NCBI GenBank assembly: GCA_021152595.1 | Contig: JAGKVC010000003.1 | Span: 1 to 51,329 of the forward strand | Direction: 5' to 3' | DNA from: Clostridia bacterium | Lineage (GTDB): Bacteria > Bacillota > Clostridia > Oscillospirales > Ruminococcaceae | DNA length: 51,329 nucleotides | Shown: positions 1 to 8,915 of the stretch, piece after piece | Layout of the letters: the number at the start of each line of letters is the position of its first letter | How positions within the stretch are numbered: the stretch's first letter is position 1 | Notes under the pieces: model-generated | Seen by the model: the letters and a program-made list of their open reading frames with translations, nothing else | Database searches by the model: none | Told to the model about the DNA's origin: nothing | Program-made: the position numbers and the translations under genes

Positions 1-197
1 CGCCCCAAGGGGGAAAGGGAATGAGGAAAGGGGAGCGCGAGGGGAGAACCTAAAGGGGAAAGGGGGAATGCGAGCTTGCGAGTTTCCCCCTTGCCGCTTT
101 GGGTTCTCCCCTCGCACCCGCGCCCCGCGCCCAACTAAAATAAACTTTTGGAGCAGGGATAAAGCGTATAACGCTGAATATCTCAATAAAAAATAAG
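1..197 (+). repeat. Interspersed hairpin repeat, family A copy 1
   Basis: The sequence forms a long imperfect hairpin. One arm is ggggagaacctaaaggggaa, the loop area is gcgagcttgcg, and the return arm ends ctttgggttctcccc. A GC-rich linker (cgcgccccgcgccca) and an AT-rich tail (gctgaatatctcaataaa) follow. It is nearly identical to the reverse complement of 10430-10616 and related to 10728-10898. In the tail, the ATG found in the other copies is AGG. The copy may start before the window edge. No gene is seen in 1-385. Confidence 0.85.
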
Positions 198-280
198 CAC
201 ATCAAGCCAAATCTCCCACAATCCACAATCTAAAAAGTGAAGCGTGAAAAGTGAATAGAGAAAAGAGAATAATACAAAGG

Positions 281-308
281 AAACCGCCCCGATCAACCGG
301 AGCGGCTT
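281..308 (-). terminator. Rho-independent terminator of the MATE gene
   Basis: Read on minus, the stem GCCGCTCCGG / TCGGGGCGGT with loop TTGA is followed by a T-rich run. It lies about 80 nt past the MATE stop codon, at the end of repeat C copy 1. Confidence 0.75.
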
Positions 309-379
309 CATTTAAATCATACATAAAAACAGGATTCTTAAGGGCTGGCAGCCCCCATTACATATCCGCCGGAGGCACC
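301..379 (-). repeat. 3'-end repeat, family C copy 1
   Basis: On minus it begins GGTGCCTCCGGCGGAT, runs through TAATGGGGGCTGCCAGCCC, and ends AATGAAGCCGCTC. It starts 6 nt after the MATE stop codon. The head and tail match the copies at 10271, 17138, 27345 and 30598, while the middle varies. Confidence 0.8.
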
Positions 380-385
380 TTTCCC

Positions 386-1777
386 TCAATCCGCAGGCGC
401 ATACTGAACCGCAGGCTTGTGACCGGCAGGCAGAAGTGCCTTGCTGCGCCATTTTCCGCGGCAGTAGCGGATCCAGCCGACAAGCCCCGTCACAAACCAT
501 GTCACGCAGGTCGTGTACCAGATCGCGCGGTAATCCATGCCGAGCAGCGTTGTCATGACAAATGCGCCGCCGATCCGGCAGATGACCTCCGCCATGCCGT
601 TCATCATCGCATATCCCGTATCACCGGCACCGTTCAGGAATCCGCGCACCACATGGATCGAGCCGAGCGGAATGTAACAGAGCGATGTCGTCCGCAGCGC
701 AAAATATCCGATCGAAACCGCATCCTCTCCGGAAATAAAGCAGCGGATAATCACGCCGCCTGCAATCCAGAACAGCACCGCGATCACAATCGCAAGCAGA
801 CTGGAAATCCGCAGTCCGGATTTGAGACCGCGCTCCGCCCGTTCCGTTTCGCCAGCGCCGACATTCTGACCGGCAAAGGTTGCGAGCGCCGCATTCAGCG
901 AGAAGAACGGCTGCTGAATGAGCTGTTCCACGCGCATCGACGCGGTATACGCCGCCATGACAGGCTTGCTGCCGAAGCTGTTTGTCACACGCTGGAGCGC
1001 CGACATCGAAATGGCGATCAGACCGCTTTGCAGTGCGATCGGCAGACCGGTTTTCATCGCAAGTATGATCATTTCGCCGCTGATTTTGAAGTCCGGTTTC
1101 GTCAGATGCAGCTCCGGCGTCCGGCTGAATGCGAAGATGATGCATCCTGCCGCAGCGATGCACTGCGAAGCGACCGTTGCAATCGCGGCGCCCTCAACGC
1201 CCGTGTGCAGCACCATGACAAACAGCAGATCCAGCCCGATATTCAGCACGCTTGCAACCGCCAGAAAGATCAGCGGCGTTTTGGAATCCCCGAGCGCGCG
1301 CATCACGGCATTGATCCAGTTATAGGCGGCGACCGCAGCCGTTCCGCCGCAGGCAATCCGCATATAGCTGACGGACATCTGCATCAGATCCGGATCGGTA
1401 TGCATCAGGCGCAGCGTCGGCTCCGTCAGCCAGATCGAGCATATGCTGATCAGGATGCCGAATACAGCCGTCACGATCGCGGAATTCCAGACCGCCGCGC
1501 GCATCCGCTGCATCAGTCCGGCACCGAAAAACTGCGCGATCATGATGCCTGCACCGGTCGCCAGACCGAGGCAGAGCGTATAGAACAGATAGGTGACGGA
1601 GCCGGTCGCGCCGACGGCAGCGAGTGCATCGTCGCCGAGCTGCTTGCCGACGATCGCCGTATCCGCAACATTATAGAGCTGCTGGAGCAGATTGCCCGCG
1701 AGCAGCGGCAGTGCAAACCGGATGATCAGGCTTGCCTCTTTTCCTTTTGTCATATCATGCGCAGTGGATTGCAGCAT
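386..1777 (-). CDS. MATE family multidrug/metabolite efflux transporter
   Basis: A polytopic membrane protein of about 463 residues, the usual MATE length. It has the family's N-terminal signature (IIRFALPLLAGNLLQQLYN, then DTAIVGKQLG) and about twelve hydrophobic helices in two halves. MATE carriers export cationic drugs or metabolites using a Na+ or H+ gradient; the substrate cannot be read from sequence. The ATG at 1777 is preferred over the in-frame GTG at 1786 because GAAGGA lies about 10 nt before the ATG and only 1 nt before the GTG. It is monocistronic, with its own consensus promoter (1854-1882) and a terminator (281-308). Repeat C follows the stop codon directly. Confidence 0.93.
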   Translation of the reverse strand: MLQSTAHDMTKGKEASLIIRFALPLLAGNLLQQLYNVADTAIVGKQLGDDALAAVGATGSVTYLFYTLCLGLATGAGIMIAQFFGAGLMQRMRAAVWNSAIVTAVFGILISICSIWLTEPTLRLMHTDPDLMQMSVSYMRIACGGTAAVAAYNWINAVMRALGDSKTPLIFLAVASVLNIGLDLLFVMVLHTGVEGAAIATVASQCIAAAGCIIFAFSRTPELHLTKPDFKISGEMIILAMKTGLPIALQSGLIAISMSALQRVTNSFGSKPVMAAYTASMRVEQLIQQPFFSLNAALATFAGQNVGAGETERAERGLKSGLRISSLLAIVIAVLFWIAGGVIIRCFISGEDAVSIGYFALRTTSLCYIPLGSIHVVRGFLNGAGDTGYAMMNGMAEVICRIGGAFVMTTLLGMDYRAIWYTTCVTWFVTGLVGWIRYCRGKWRSKALLPAGHKPAVQYAPAD

Positions 1778-1853
1778 GGTGAACACATCCTTCTTATTTT
1801 TAACCGTTCTGATTTTTTGCGATTCTGAGAGTCTGACTCTCTGAGCGATTGAT

Positions 1854-1882
1854 ATTATAGCACATTGCGTGCATCATGTCAA
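1854..1882 (-). promoter_or_regulatory. Sigma-A promoter for the MATE gene
   Basis: On minus, TTGACA - 17 nt - TATAAT, a perfect consensus, about 75 nt before the MATE start codon. Confidence 0.9.
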
Positions 1883-1948
1883 TTTCTTTTCTCATGATTT
1901 TTTTGACTTATTCTATGACCGGACTTGTGCATGTTTACCGTATTTTGT

Positions 1949-2893
1949 TCACAGATTCCCGTGGACAAACTGCGTTGCGATTTTCTTCTTTGCCTGCGGC
2001 GGCGTATAGATCCATTCGTCCATATGATTGCCCTTGAAAAAGTAATGCAGGGGCGGCGGCGCACAGACATCGTCAAAGATATCGACGATAGCGAGCTTGA
2101 TCTTCATGCGCTCCGGCACGATGCTCTTGATGAATACGCTCGCATGCTGACCGGGTTTGACATCGGGACGCAGATCGGCAAGTCCTGCGAGATTCGGCGC
2201 AAGCTCAATAAAGATGCCGTATTCCTCGACCGAGCGCACGATTCCGGCGACTGTCTCACCGGCGGAAAAGCATGCCGCATTCTCTGCCCATGTTCCGAGC
2301 AGCTCCTTATGCGTCAGCAGAACTCTTCCGTTCTCGAAGCCTTTTACCATGACGCGGATCTCCTCGCCGACGCGGAATCTGTCCGCCGGATGCGAGATCC
2401 GCGAGACCGAGATCGCGTCGATCGGGATGAGCGAGGGGACACCGCAGCCGATATCGACAAAGCATCCGAACGGTGCCAGATGCGTCACGCGCGCCGGAAT
2501 CACATCGCCGGGTTTCAGGTGCCGGATATATCCCTCGCGGCACTGCTCCTGCTGGATCCGCCGCGAAAGGACGGCATAGGGGCAGCCCTGCTCGTCATGC
2601 TCGATGCGCAGGACGGAGAAGCACACCGGCTTATTGACGCGCGAAATCAGGGCGATATCGCGCGTTGTGCCCTCGCTGATGCCGAGCGCACCCTCCGCGC
2701 GCGGAATCAGTCCGCGCATGCAGGGCAGCTCCACATGCAGATTATGCGCGCCGTCACAGACGCGGACGCGCGCTTCCAGCCGCCTGCCCGAGAGAATCGC
2801 CTCCCTGAGTGCTGTCTCGCTGCCAATCGCTGCCGTATTCTGCGGTGTTTCCAGCAGGCTGCCTTCCGGTAAGTAACAAGATTGCTGTTCCAT
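1949..2893 (-). CDS. S1 RNA-binding domain protein (ribosomal protein S1-like)
   Basis: 314 residues. The central and C-terminal parts hold two recognisable S1/OB-fold modules: residues about 130-205 (PGDVIPARVTHLAPFGCFVD ... GRVLLTHKELLG) and about 212-270 (AGETVAGIVRSVEEYGIFIE ... KIKLAIVDI). A weaker S1-like segment lies at about 37-110. The family binds single-stranded RNA, usually in translation or RNA turnover. Two to three S1 modules without an enzymatic domain resemble the short S1 homologues of Firmicutes, not full-length RpsA. The start is supported by CTGGAGG 6 nt before ATG. The C-terminal 40 residues are basic (PPQAKKKIATQF). No promoter or terminator stands out. Its RNA target is unknown. 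Confidence 0.85.
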   Translation of the reverse strand: MEQQSCYLPEGSLLETPQNTAAIGSETALREAILSGRRLEARVRVCDGAHNLHVELPCMRGLIPRAEGALGISEGTTRDIALISRVNKPVCFSVLRIEHDEQGCPYAVLSRRIQQEQCREGYIRHLKPGDVIPARVTHLAPFGCFVDIGCGVPSLIPIDAISVSRISHPADRFRVGEEIRVMVKGFENGRVLLTHKELLGTWAENAACFSAGETVAGIVRSVEEYGIFIELAPNLAGLADLRPDVKPGQHASVFIKSIVPERMKIKLAIVDIFDDVCAPPPLHYFFKGNHMDEWIYTPPQAKKKIATQFVHGNL

Positions 2894-3217
2894 TTCGACC
2901 TCCAGATTCTTTTTGCAGATTGTATTCGGGAGCTGTCCGCGGCTGTCCGCGGAGAGATGCTGCTCCCGTCTTCCATTCTACGCAAAAAACCTGCCGAGAA
3001 AGCGCGTTTTTTCTGAAATCCGCAATAAAATTTTCGGGGCGGTGTCGATTTCTGGGTTTTACCGCGGTTTCCGGACATCTGTCCGCGTGTGACGGACAGT
3101 TTTCAGTATTTCAAAATACAGCGAAAAATGCGTAAATACGTCGAAAATATGCAGTTAGCGAAGGCTACTTCATAGAAACATACGAAAAGTTGTAGTAAAT
3201 GTTGTGCATTTTTCACC
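2894..3217. other. Intergenic region upstream of hydCBA
   Basis: A 324-nt gap between divergent genes. It contains short inverted repeats, for example GTATTT-CA-AAATAC near 3107-3120 and gcgtaaatacg near 3130, and becomes AT-rich towards the hyd promoter. No gene is visible. TTGTGCATTTTTCACCTT (about 3203-3220) loosely resembles the redox repressor Rex operator, with one good half-site only. Confidence 0.5.
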
Positions 3218-3246
3218 TTGATTTTTTCGCAAAAATATAGTAAAAT
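3218..3246 (+). promoter_or_regulatory. Promoter of the hydCBA operon
   Basis: TTGATT - 17 nt - TAAAAT. The transcript would carry a leader of about 145 nt (3250-3394). In it, CAGGTG (about 3279) can pair with CACCTG (about 3316), and CCGG-ATTCCAT-CCGG forms a small hairpin before the SD. A regulatory role for the leader is possible but unproven. Confidence 0.75.
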
Positions 3247-3394
3247 CATTACGGCTCGGTGTGAGCTTCTGTCTATCAGGTGCCGAAGCCGCACTTTCGA
3301 TATGCAAATCCACACACCTGAAACCGTCCGGATTCCATCCGGCGGAACGTCAAATTTAATCGTATCTCAATATATAAAGGAGGAAACGATTCAT

Positions 3395-3898
3395 ATGGCA
3401 AAAAAAATCGCAACCATTCCCTTTACCGGCACTCCGGAGCAGGAGCAGGAGCTCCGCGCAACCATTGATGCGCTCCGTGAGGATCCGGGATGTCTGATGC
3501 CGATCATGCAGAAGGCGCAGGAAATCTACGGCTACCTGCCGATCGAGATTCAGACAATCATCGCAGAAGAGCTGAATATCCCGCTTGAAAAGGTATTCGG
3601 CGTTGCAACCTTCTATGCACAGTTCACCATGTCCCCGAAGGGCAAGTACCGCATTTCGGTCTGCCTCGGCACTGCCTGCTATGTCAAGGGCTCCGGCATC
3701 GTTATGGAGAAGCTGGAAGAGGCACTCGGCATCGAGAGCGGTGAGATCACACAGGACGGCAAGTTCTCGCTCGACGACTGCCGCTGTGTCGGCGCATGCG
3801 GTCTGGCTCCGGTCGTCACGATCAATGACGACGTTTACGGCAGACTGACCGGCGATATCAAGGAAGTGCAGGACATTCTTGCAAAATATGCCGATTGA
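3395..3898 (+). CDS. hydC: [FeFe] hydrogenase subunit C (NuoE-like, [2Fe-2S])
   Basis: 167 residues, the size of NuoE/HndA/HydC subunits. An N-terminal helical region is followed by a thioredoxin-like fold with the four [2Fe-2S] ligands C90, C95, C131 and C135 (CLGTAC and CRCVGAC). In the trimeric enzyme it passes electrons near the flavin site of HydB. The ATG at 3395 is chosen over an upstream in-frame start because AAAGGAGG lies 11 nt before it and the family N-terminus begins here. It is the first gene of a three-gene operon, with 30 nt to hydB. Lysine is almost always AAG across the operon, unlike neighbouring genes, which suggests high expression. Confidence 0.95.
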   Translation: MAKKIATIPFTGTPEQEQELRATIDALREDPGCLMPIMQKAQEIYGYLPIEIQTIIAEELNIPLEKVFGVATFYAQFTMSPKGKYRISVCLGTACYVKGSGIVMEKLEEALGIESGEITQDGKFSLDDCRCVGACGLAPVVTINDDVYGRLTGDIKEVQDILAKYAD

Positions 3899-3928
3899 CA
3901 TCGGGTACTGTAAATTAGGAGGTTTACT

Positions 3929-5836
3929 ATGAAGACTTTGCAGGAGCTTACTGCAATCAAGGAGGAAATGCGCAAGGAAATGGCACTCCGTCTGGGCAAG
4001 GAAGCCGACGGCGCCAAGTACGAGAAGCATGTCCTCATGTGCGGCGGTACCGGATGTACTTCTTCCGGTTCCATGAAGATCGCTGACGAGCTGGAGAAGC
4101 AGCTCGAGGAAAAGGGCATCAAGGATAAGGTGTTCGTCGTTCGTACCGGCTGCTTCGGTCTCTGCGAGCGCGGTCCGATCATGATCGTATATCCGGAGGG
4201 TGCTTTCTATACCCACGTCAAGATGGAGATGATCTCCGAGATCGTGGATGAGCATCTCATCGGCGGCAAGCCCGTCAAGAAGTATCTCTATGACGAGACC
4301 GTCACCGAGGGCTCTGATGATATCAAATCCCTGAACGAAACAACATTCTATGCAAAGCAGCACCGTGTTGCACTGCGCAACTGCGGTCTCATCAATCCTG
4401 AAAATATCAATGAATACATCGGCAGAAGCGGCTATCAGGCGCTCCATAAGGTTCTGACCTCGATGACGCCGGAAGAGGTCATTCAGGAAATCCTCGATTC
4501 CGGTCTGCGCGGCAGAGGCGGCGGCGGCTTCCCGACCGGTATGAAATGGAAGCTCGCACGCAACATCGTGCCGGATGCTGATATTAAATATGTATGCTGC
4601 AACGCTGACGAGGGTGACCCCGGTGCTTTCATGGACCGTTCCGTGCTCGAAGGCGATCCGCATGTCGTGCTTGAGGCAATGACCATCGCAGGCTATGCAA
4701 TCGGCGCACAGCAGGGCTACATCTATGTCCGTGCTGAGTATCCGATTGCTGTTGAGAGACTGCGCATTGCAATCAAGCAGGCAAGAGAAACAGGCATGCT
4801 CGGCACCGATATCTTCGGTACCGGCTTCAACTTCGATATTGACCTCCGTCTCGGCGCAGGCGCATTCGTCTGCGGTGAGGAGACTGCGCTCATGACCTCC
4901 ATCGAGGGCAACCGCGGTGAGCCGCGTCCGCGTCCGCCGTTCCCGGCAGAAAAAGGTCTGTATCAGAAGCCGACCATCCTCAACAATGTTGAGACCTATG
5001 CAAACGTCCCGCAGATCATCCTCAAGGGTGCAAAGTGGTATGCTTCCATGGGTACCGAGACCGCAAAGGGCACCAAGGTCTTTGCACTCGGCGGCAAGAT
5101 CAAGAACACCGGTCTGGTCGAGATCCCGATGGGTACCACCCTCCGCGAGATCATCGAGGAGATCGGCGGCGGCATCCCGAACGGCAAGAAGTTCAAGGCT
5201 GCTCAGGCAGGCGGTCCTTCCGGCGGATGCATTCCGGCTGAGCATTATGACGTCAGCGTCGATTACGACAGCCTCGCAAAGATCGGCTGCATGATCGGTT
5301 CCGGCGGTCTCATCGTTCTCGATGAGGATAACTGCATGGTCGATATCGCAAAGTTCTTCCTCCAGTTCACCATGGACGAATCCTGCGGTAAGTGTACACC
5401 GTGCCGTATCGGTACCAAGCGTCTCTATGAGATCCTTGACAAGATCACCAGCGGCAACGGTGAAATGGAAGACCTCGACCGCCTCGAGGAGCTCTGCCAG
5501 TACATCAAGGCAAACTCCCTCTGCGGCCTCGGTCAGACTGCTCCGAACCCTGTCCTCTCCACACTGCGTTTCTTCCGCGACGAGTATGTTGCACATATCG
5601 TTGACAAGAAGTGCCCGGCAGGCGTCTGCAAGTCCCTGCTCCGCTTCGTCATTGATAAGGATACTTGTATCGGCTGCGGCATGTGCGCAAAGCAGTGCCC
5701 GGCAAGCGCGATTTCCAGAACGGACTATATCGCTGAAGGCCACAAGCTCGCTTCCTTCGCAATCGACACCTCGAAGTGCGTGAAGTGCGGCGCCTGCATC
5801 GAGAAGTGTAAGTTCAAGGCAATCAGCAAGCAGTAA
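3929..5836 (+). CDS. hydB: [FeFe] hydrogenase subunit B (NuoF-like, FMN/NADH)
   Basis: 635 residues in the typical HydB order. A thioredoxin-like [2Fe-2S] domain at about 33-115 has C38, C43, C75 and C79. A NuoF core has the FMN/NADH loop GRGGGGFPTGMKW (195-207) and an SLBB region. A [4Fe-4S] site uses C486, C489, C492 and C532. A C-terminal 2x[4Fe-4S] ferredoxin domain has C580/583/586/590 and C617/620/623/627. It oxidises or reduces NAD(H) at FMN and links to HydC and HydA; in related enzymes it is the flavin site of electron bifurcation between NADH and ferredoxin. The SD is AGGAGG. It lies 15 nt before hydA. All expected ligands are present, so the enzyme should be active. Confidence 0.96.
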   Translation: MKTLQELTAIKEEMRKEMALRLGKEADGAKYEKHVLMCGGTGCTSSGSMKIADELEKQLEEKGIKDKVFVVRTGCFGLCERGPIMIVYPEGAFYTHVKMEMISEIVDEHLIGGKPVKKYLYDETVTEGSDDIKSLNETTFYAKQHRVALRNCGLINPENINEYIGRSGYQALHKVLTSMTPEEVIQEILDSGLRGRGGGGFPTGMKWKLARNIVPDADIKYVCCNADEGDPGAFMDRSVLEGDPHVVLEAMTIAGYAIGAQQGYIYVRAEYPIAVERLRIAIKQARETGMLGTDIFGTGFNFDIDLRLGAGAFVCGEETALMTSIEGNRGEPRPRPPFPAEKGLYQKPTILNNVETYANVPQIILKGAKWYASMGTETAKGTKVFALGGKIKNTGLVEIPMGTTLREIIEEIGGGIPNGKKFKAAQAGGPSGGCIPAEHYDVSVDYDSLAKIGCMIGSGGLIVLDEDNCMVDIAKFFLQFTMDESCGKCTPCRIGTKRLYEILDKITSGNGEMEDLDRLEELCQYIKANSLCGLGQTAPNPVLSTLRFFRDEYVAHIVDKKCPAGVCKSLLRFVIDKDTCIGCGMCAKQCPASAISRTDYIAEGHKLASFAIDTSKCVKCGACIEKCKFKAISKQ

Positions 5837-5851
5837 AGGAGGCTTCAGGAC

Positions 5852-7627
5852 ATGAGTGATATGGTAAATGTAAAAATCAACGGCTTTGCAGTACAGGTCC
5901 CGAAGGGTTCCTCTGTGCTCGAAGCTGCACGCGCAGCAAGCGTCACAATTCCGACGCTCTGCTATCTGAAAGATATCAATGAGATCGGCGCCTGCCGTAT
6001 GTGCATGGTCGAGGCTGCCGAAATGCGCGGCCCGAACCTCGGACCGGCAAGAATGGTCGCTGCATGTGTCTATCCGGTCTCGGAGGGCATGGAGGTTCAG
6101 ACCAATTCCCCGAAGGTACTCGATTCCCGCAGAAAGACCATGGAGCTGCTGCTCTCGAACCACGATATGAAGTGTCTCTCCTGCGTCCGCAGCAAGAACT
6201 GCGAACTGCAGAAACTCGCACATGACCTCGGCATCACCGATGCGGATGTCTACAAGGGCGAGCGCACCGAGTATCCGATCGACGATTCCGCAGCACATAT
6301 GTACCGCGATAACAACAAGTGCATCCTCTGCCGCCGCTGCGTCGCAGCATGTGCGGTGACACAGGGCATCGGCGTCATCGGCGCAAACGAGCGCGGTTTC
6401 ATCACGAATATCGGTTCGCAGTTCAACAAGCCGCTCGGCGAAACTGCATGTGTCTCCTGCGGTCAGTGCATCACGGTCTGCCCGACCGGCGCACTCTCCG
6501 AAAAGGACTTCACTGACGATGTCTTTAAGGCAATCGCAGATCCGACCAAGCACGTTGTTGTGCAGACCGCTCCGTCTGTCCGTGCAGGTCTCGGCGAAAT
6601 GTTCGGCTATCCGATCGGCACGAATGTCGAGGGCAAGATGGTCGCAGCACTGCGCAGACTCGGCTTTGATGTTGTCACGGATACCAACTACGGTGCTGAC
6701 CTCACCATCATGGAAGAGGGCACCGAGCTGATCGAGCGCGTCACCAAGGGCGGCGTGCTCCCGATGATCACCTCCTGCTCGCCGGGCTGGGTCAAGTTCC
6801 TTGAGCATTACTTCCCGGATCTGATCCCGAATCTCTCTACCTGCAAGTCCCCGCAGCAGATGCAGGGCGCAATCATCAAAACCTATTTTGCAGAGAAGAT
6901 GGGCTGGGACCCGAAGGATATCGTTTCTGTTTCTGTTATGCCGTGCACCGCAAAGAAGTTCGAGTGCAAGAGAGACGATCAGAGCGCATCGGGCTATCCG
7001 GATGTTGACATCGCACTCACAACCCGTGAGCTCGGCAGAATGATCGACCGCGCAGGTCTGGACTTCACCGCTCTGCCGGAAGAGAAGTTCGACGATCCGC
7101 TCGGCATCTACACCGGCGGCGGTCTGATCTTCGGCGCAACCGGCGGCGTTATGGAAGCTGCTCTGCGTTTCGCAGTTGAGCAGATCAGCGGCGAAAAGCT
7201 CGCAAATGATAAGGTTGACTTCACTGACGTCCGCGGTATCGAGGGCATCAAGGAGGCATCCTATACCGCAGGCGGTCTGACCGTGAAGGTCGCTGTCGCA
7301 AGCGGTCTTGCAAATGCACGCAAGCTGATGGACAAGGTCCGTGCAGGTGAGGCTGATTATCAGTTCATCGAGATCATGGCATGCCCGGGCGGCTGCGTCA
7401 ACGGCGGCGGTCAGCCGATTCAGCCGGCTTCTGTCCGCAACTTCACCGATCTGCGCGCTGAGCGTGCAAAGGCACTCTACAGTGTCGATGCAAAGATGGA
7501 TCTCCGTAAGTCTCAGGATAACCCTGCAATCCAGACACTCTACAAAGAGTATCTCGGCGAGCCGGGCGGTCATAAGGCACACGAGCTCCTGCACACCAGC
7601 TATGTCGCAAGAAAGATCAACTTCTGA
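5852..7627 (+). CDS. hydA: [FeFe] hydrogenase catalytic subunit A (trimeric type)
   Basis: 591 residues. The N-terminal [2Fe-2S] domain has C37, C48, C51 and C72. A His/Cys [4Fe-4S] site lies near H104-C117. Two ferredoxin clusters use C157/160/163/167 and C200/203/206/210. The H-cluster domain has L1 TSCSPGW (307-313), L2 MPCTAKKFE (363-371) and L3 ACPGGCVNGGGQP (510-522). A C-terminal small-subunit region follows. It makes or consumes H2 in the cytoplasm and, with HydBC, re-oxidises NADH and ferredoxin during fermentation. One oddity is that L1 has Ser where the prototype has a second Cys. The maturases HydEFG are not in this window. A strong hairpin terminator follows at 7647. Confidence 0.96.
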   Translation: MSDMVNVKINGFAVQVPKGSSVLEAARAASVTIPTLCYLKDINEIGACRMCMVEAAEMRGPNLGPARMVAACVYPVSEGMEVQTNSPKVLDSRRKTMELLLSNHDMKCLSCVRSKNCELQKLAHDLGITDADVYKGERTEYPIDDSAAHMYRDNNKCILCRRCVAACAVTQGIGVIGANERGFITNIGSQFNKPLGETACVSCGQCITVCPTGALSEKDFTDDVFKAIADPTKHVVVQTAPSVRAGLGEMFGYPIGTNVEGKMVAALRRLGFDVVTDTNYGADLTIMEEGTELIERVTKGGVLPMITSCSPGWVKFLEHYFPDLIPNLSTCKSPQQMQGAIIKTYFAEKMGWDPKDIVSVSVMPCTAKKFECKRDDQSASGYPDVDIALTTRELGRMIDRAGLDFTALPEEKFDDPLGIYTGGGLIFGATGGVMEAALRFAVEQISGEKLANDKVDFTDVRGIEGIKEASYTAGGLTVKVAVASGLANARKLMDKVRAGEADYQFIEIMACPGGCVNGGGQPIQPASVRNFTDLRAERAKALYSVDAKMDLRKSQDNPAIQTLYKEYLGEPGGHKAHELLHTSYVARKINF

Positions 7628-7646
7628 TTATAAGCTGATGAATCTG

Positions 7647-7683
7647 AGCCGATCCGGAGAATATCCGGATCGGCTTGCTTTAT
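7647..7683 (+). terminator. Terminator of the hydCBA operon
   Basis: AGCCGATCCGGA / TCCGGATCGGCT, a perfect 12-bp stem with a 5-nt loop, followed by TGCTTTAT, 20 nt after the hydA stop. Confidence 0.9.
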
Positions 7684-7756
7684 ACGGCGGATCACATGAA
7701 AACGGTCTGCGGAATATGCAGAAATATACTTTTCGGTTGAAAGGCGGTCATTGAAA

Positions 7757-8335
7757 ATGAAAAAAATCATGATTCCTGTTCTGATCATAGCTTCTGCACT
7801 GCTGCTTGCAGCGGCCTGCTGGCAGCTTTATACACCGGATCCGAAAAAGCTGCCTGTTTCCGTCACGATACATGAGTATATCTATGATATTTCAAGTAAA
7901 TATGAAACAATGGGTATGTCGGATTATGTATTTGCCGGTACTGTTGAAAAAATGGAAGGATATTCTTATACATCGGCGGATGATTGTCCGTATACAATTT
8001 ATTCAGTATCAGTGGAGCAGAATCTGAAAGGGGAACTGCCTGCCGGTGAATCTGTGCTGATACAGAAAATCGGCGGAATGGATAAATTCAAGCGGTATAT
8101 GGTCGCGGAAGAAGATGATAAAGTCTTTCCGGAAGAAGGCAAAAAATATATTTTTGCCGCCTGCGTAAATAAAGAAGGAATATTGAATCTTCCTTCTCCG
8201 AACCGGGTGATTGCGTTTGAGAATGAAGATGTGTTTCATGAATATGAAGAAGCGATTGAAAATGAAATACAAAATGAAATTGTCAAAAATACATGGAATG
8301 CAAGAAATCATGTTTACGGGAGGAAAATGGAATGA
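7757..8335 (+). CDS. Putative lipoprotein of unknown function
   Basis: 192 residues. Residues 1-21 look like a lipoprotein signal: MKKIMI, a hydrophobic run, and an AAAC box with C21. The mature part is small, soluble and acidic near its end, with a central beta-rich segment (YVFAGTVEKMEG ... IYSVSVEQNLKG) that could be an OB-like fold. No family is recognised with confidence. The ATG at 7757 is preferred to the TTG at 7751 because GGCGG lies about 9 nt upstream. The gene is more AT-rich than its neighbours, with runs of GAA/AAA codons, which suggests separate origin. Its stop overlaps the next start (ATGA), so the two are probably co-translated. No clear promoter is visible. Confidence 0.75.
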   Translation: MKKIMIPVLIIASALLLAAACWQLYTPDPKKLPVSVTIHEYIYDISSKYETMGMSDYVFAGTVEKMEGYSYTSADDCPYTIYSVSVEQNLKGELPAGESVLIQKIGGMDKFKRYMVAEEDDKVFPEEGKKYIFAACVNKEGILNLPSPNRVIAFENEDVFHEYEEAIENEIQNEIVKNTWNARNHVYGRKME

Positions 8336-8835
8336 ACCAGCCGGTTTGTGAAATGATCGCGCGTCAGACCGACGCAAATTTTGTCAATCTCATCATCGCA
8401 CTGCATACCTACGACCGGAATGCGCCTGTCAAAGGGGTTCCGGCGTGGCGCTTTGTCTATCATACGCTGCATTCGGCGGATAAATGGTTCTTCAATCCCA
8501 ATATCTATACCGAACGCGCCGGATTTGAGGAAGGCTCGGATAATCCGTTCAGACCGATCACGCATGAATGGAGCGATGAGGAGCTGCTGGAGCTGCTGGA
8601 ATCCGTCCGGCAGAAAACCGCGGATTATCTTGCAGATCTGACGGACGATCAGCTCAATGAATATCCGCCGGAATGCCCCTTTACGCGGCTCGAGCTGATT
8701 CTCATGCAGTTCCGGCATATCTCCGTGCATATCGGGATGCTGCACGGGCTGACCGTCGAGAAAACCGGCAGGTTTCCGCAGTATGTCAGTCCGCACTCGA
8801 TCGGGCGGCTCGAAAACGGCTGGTGGGATGACTGA
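8332..8835 (+). CDS. DinB-like (DinB/YfiT superfamily) protein
   Basis: 167 residues with the four-helix pattern of the DinB/YfiT superfamily: LHTYDRN, FVYHTLHSADKWF, and RHISVHIGMLHG near the C-terminus. Candidate metal-binding histidines are H44 or H47 and H129, H133. Members include metal-dependent thiol S-transferases (bacillithiol or mycothiol users) and proteins of unknown role. Residues 45-75 look like a short insertion carrying a WFFNP segment. The start is fixed by GGGAGG 8 nt upstream and the ATGA overlap with the previous gene. Activity cannot be assigned from sequence alone. Confidence 0.78.
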   Translation: MNQPVCEMIARQTDANFVNLIIALHTYDRNAPVKGVPAWRFVYHTLHSADKWFFNPNIYTERAGFEEGSDNPFRPITHEWSDEELLELLESVRQKTADYLADLTDDQLNEYPPECPFTRLELILMQFRHISVHIGMLHGLTVEKTGRFPQYVSPHSIGRLENGWWDD

Positions 8836-8915
8836 TCATCCTGCCGCATGTTACCGCGGATTTGCACTTTTCCGGCGCCGGTATCTGCAATTTCGACAAA
8901 ATCAGCCGGAATCCC

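Noticed and set aside
3356..7594. A 1412-codon open frame on minus opposite hydCBA
   Set aside because: It mirrors the strongly biased codons of the hydrogenase genes. The product is Cys/Leu/Asp-rich with no domain, and the plus-strand genes have all expected motifs and SDs.
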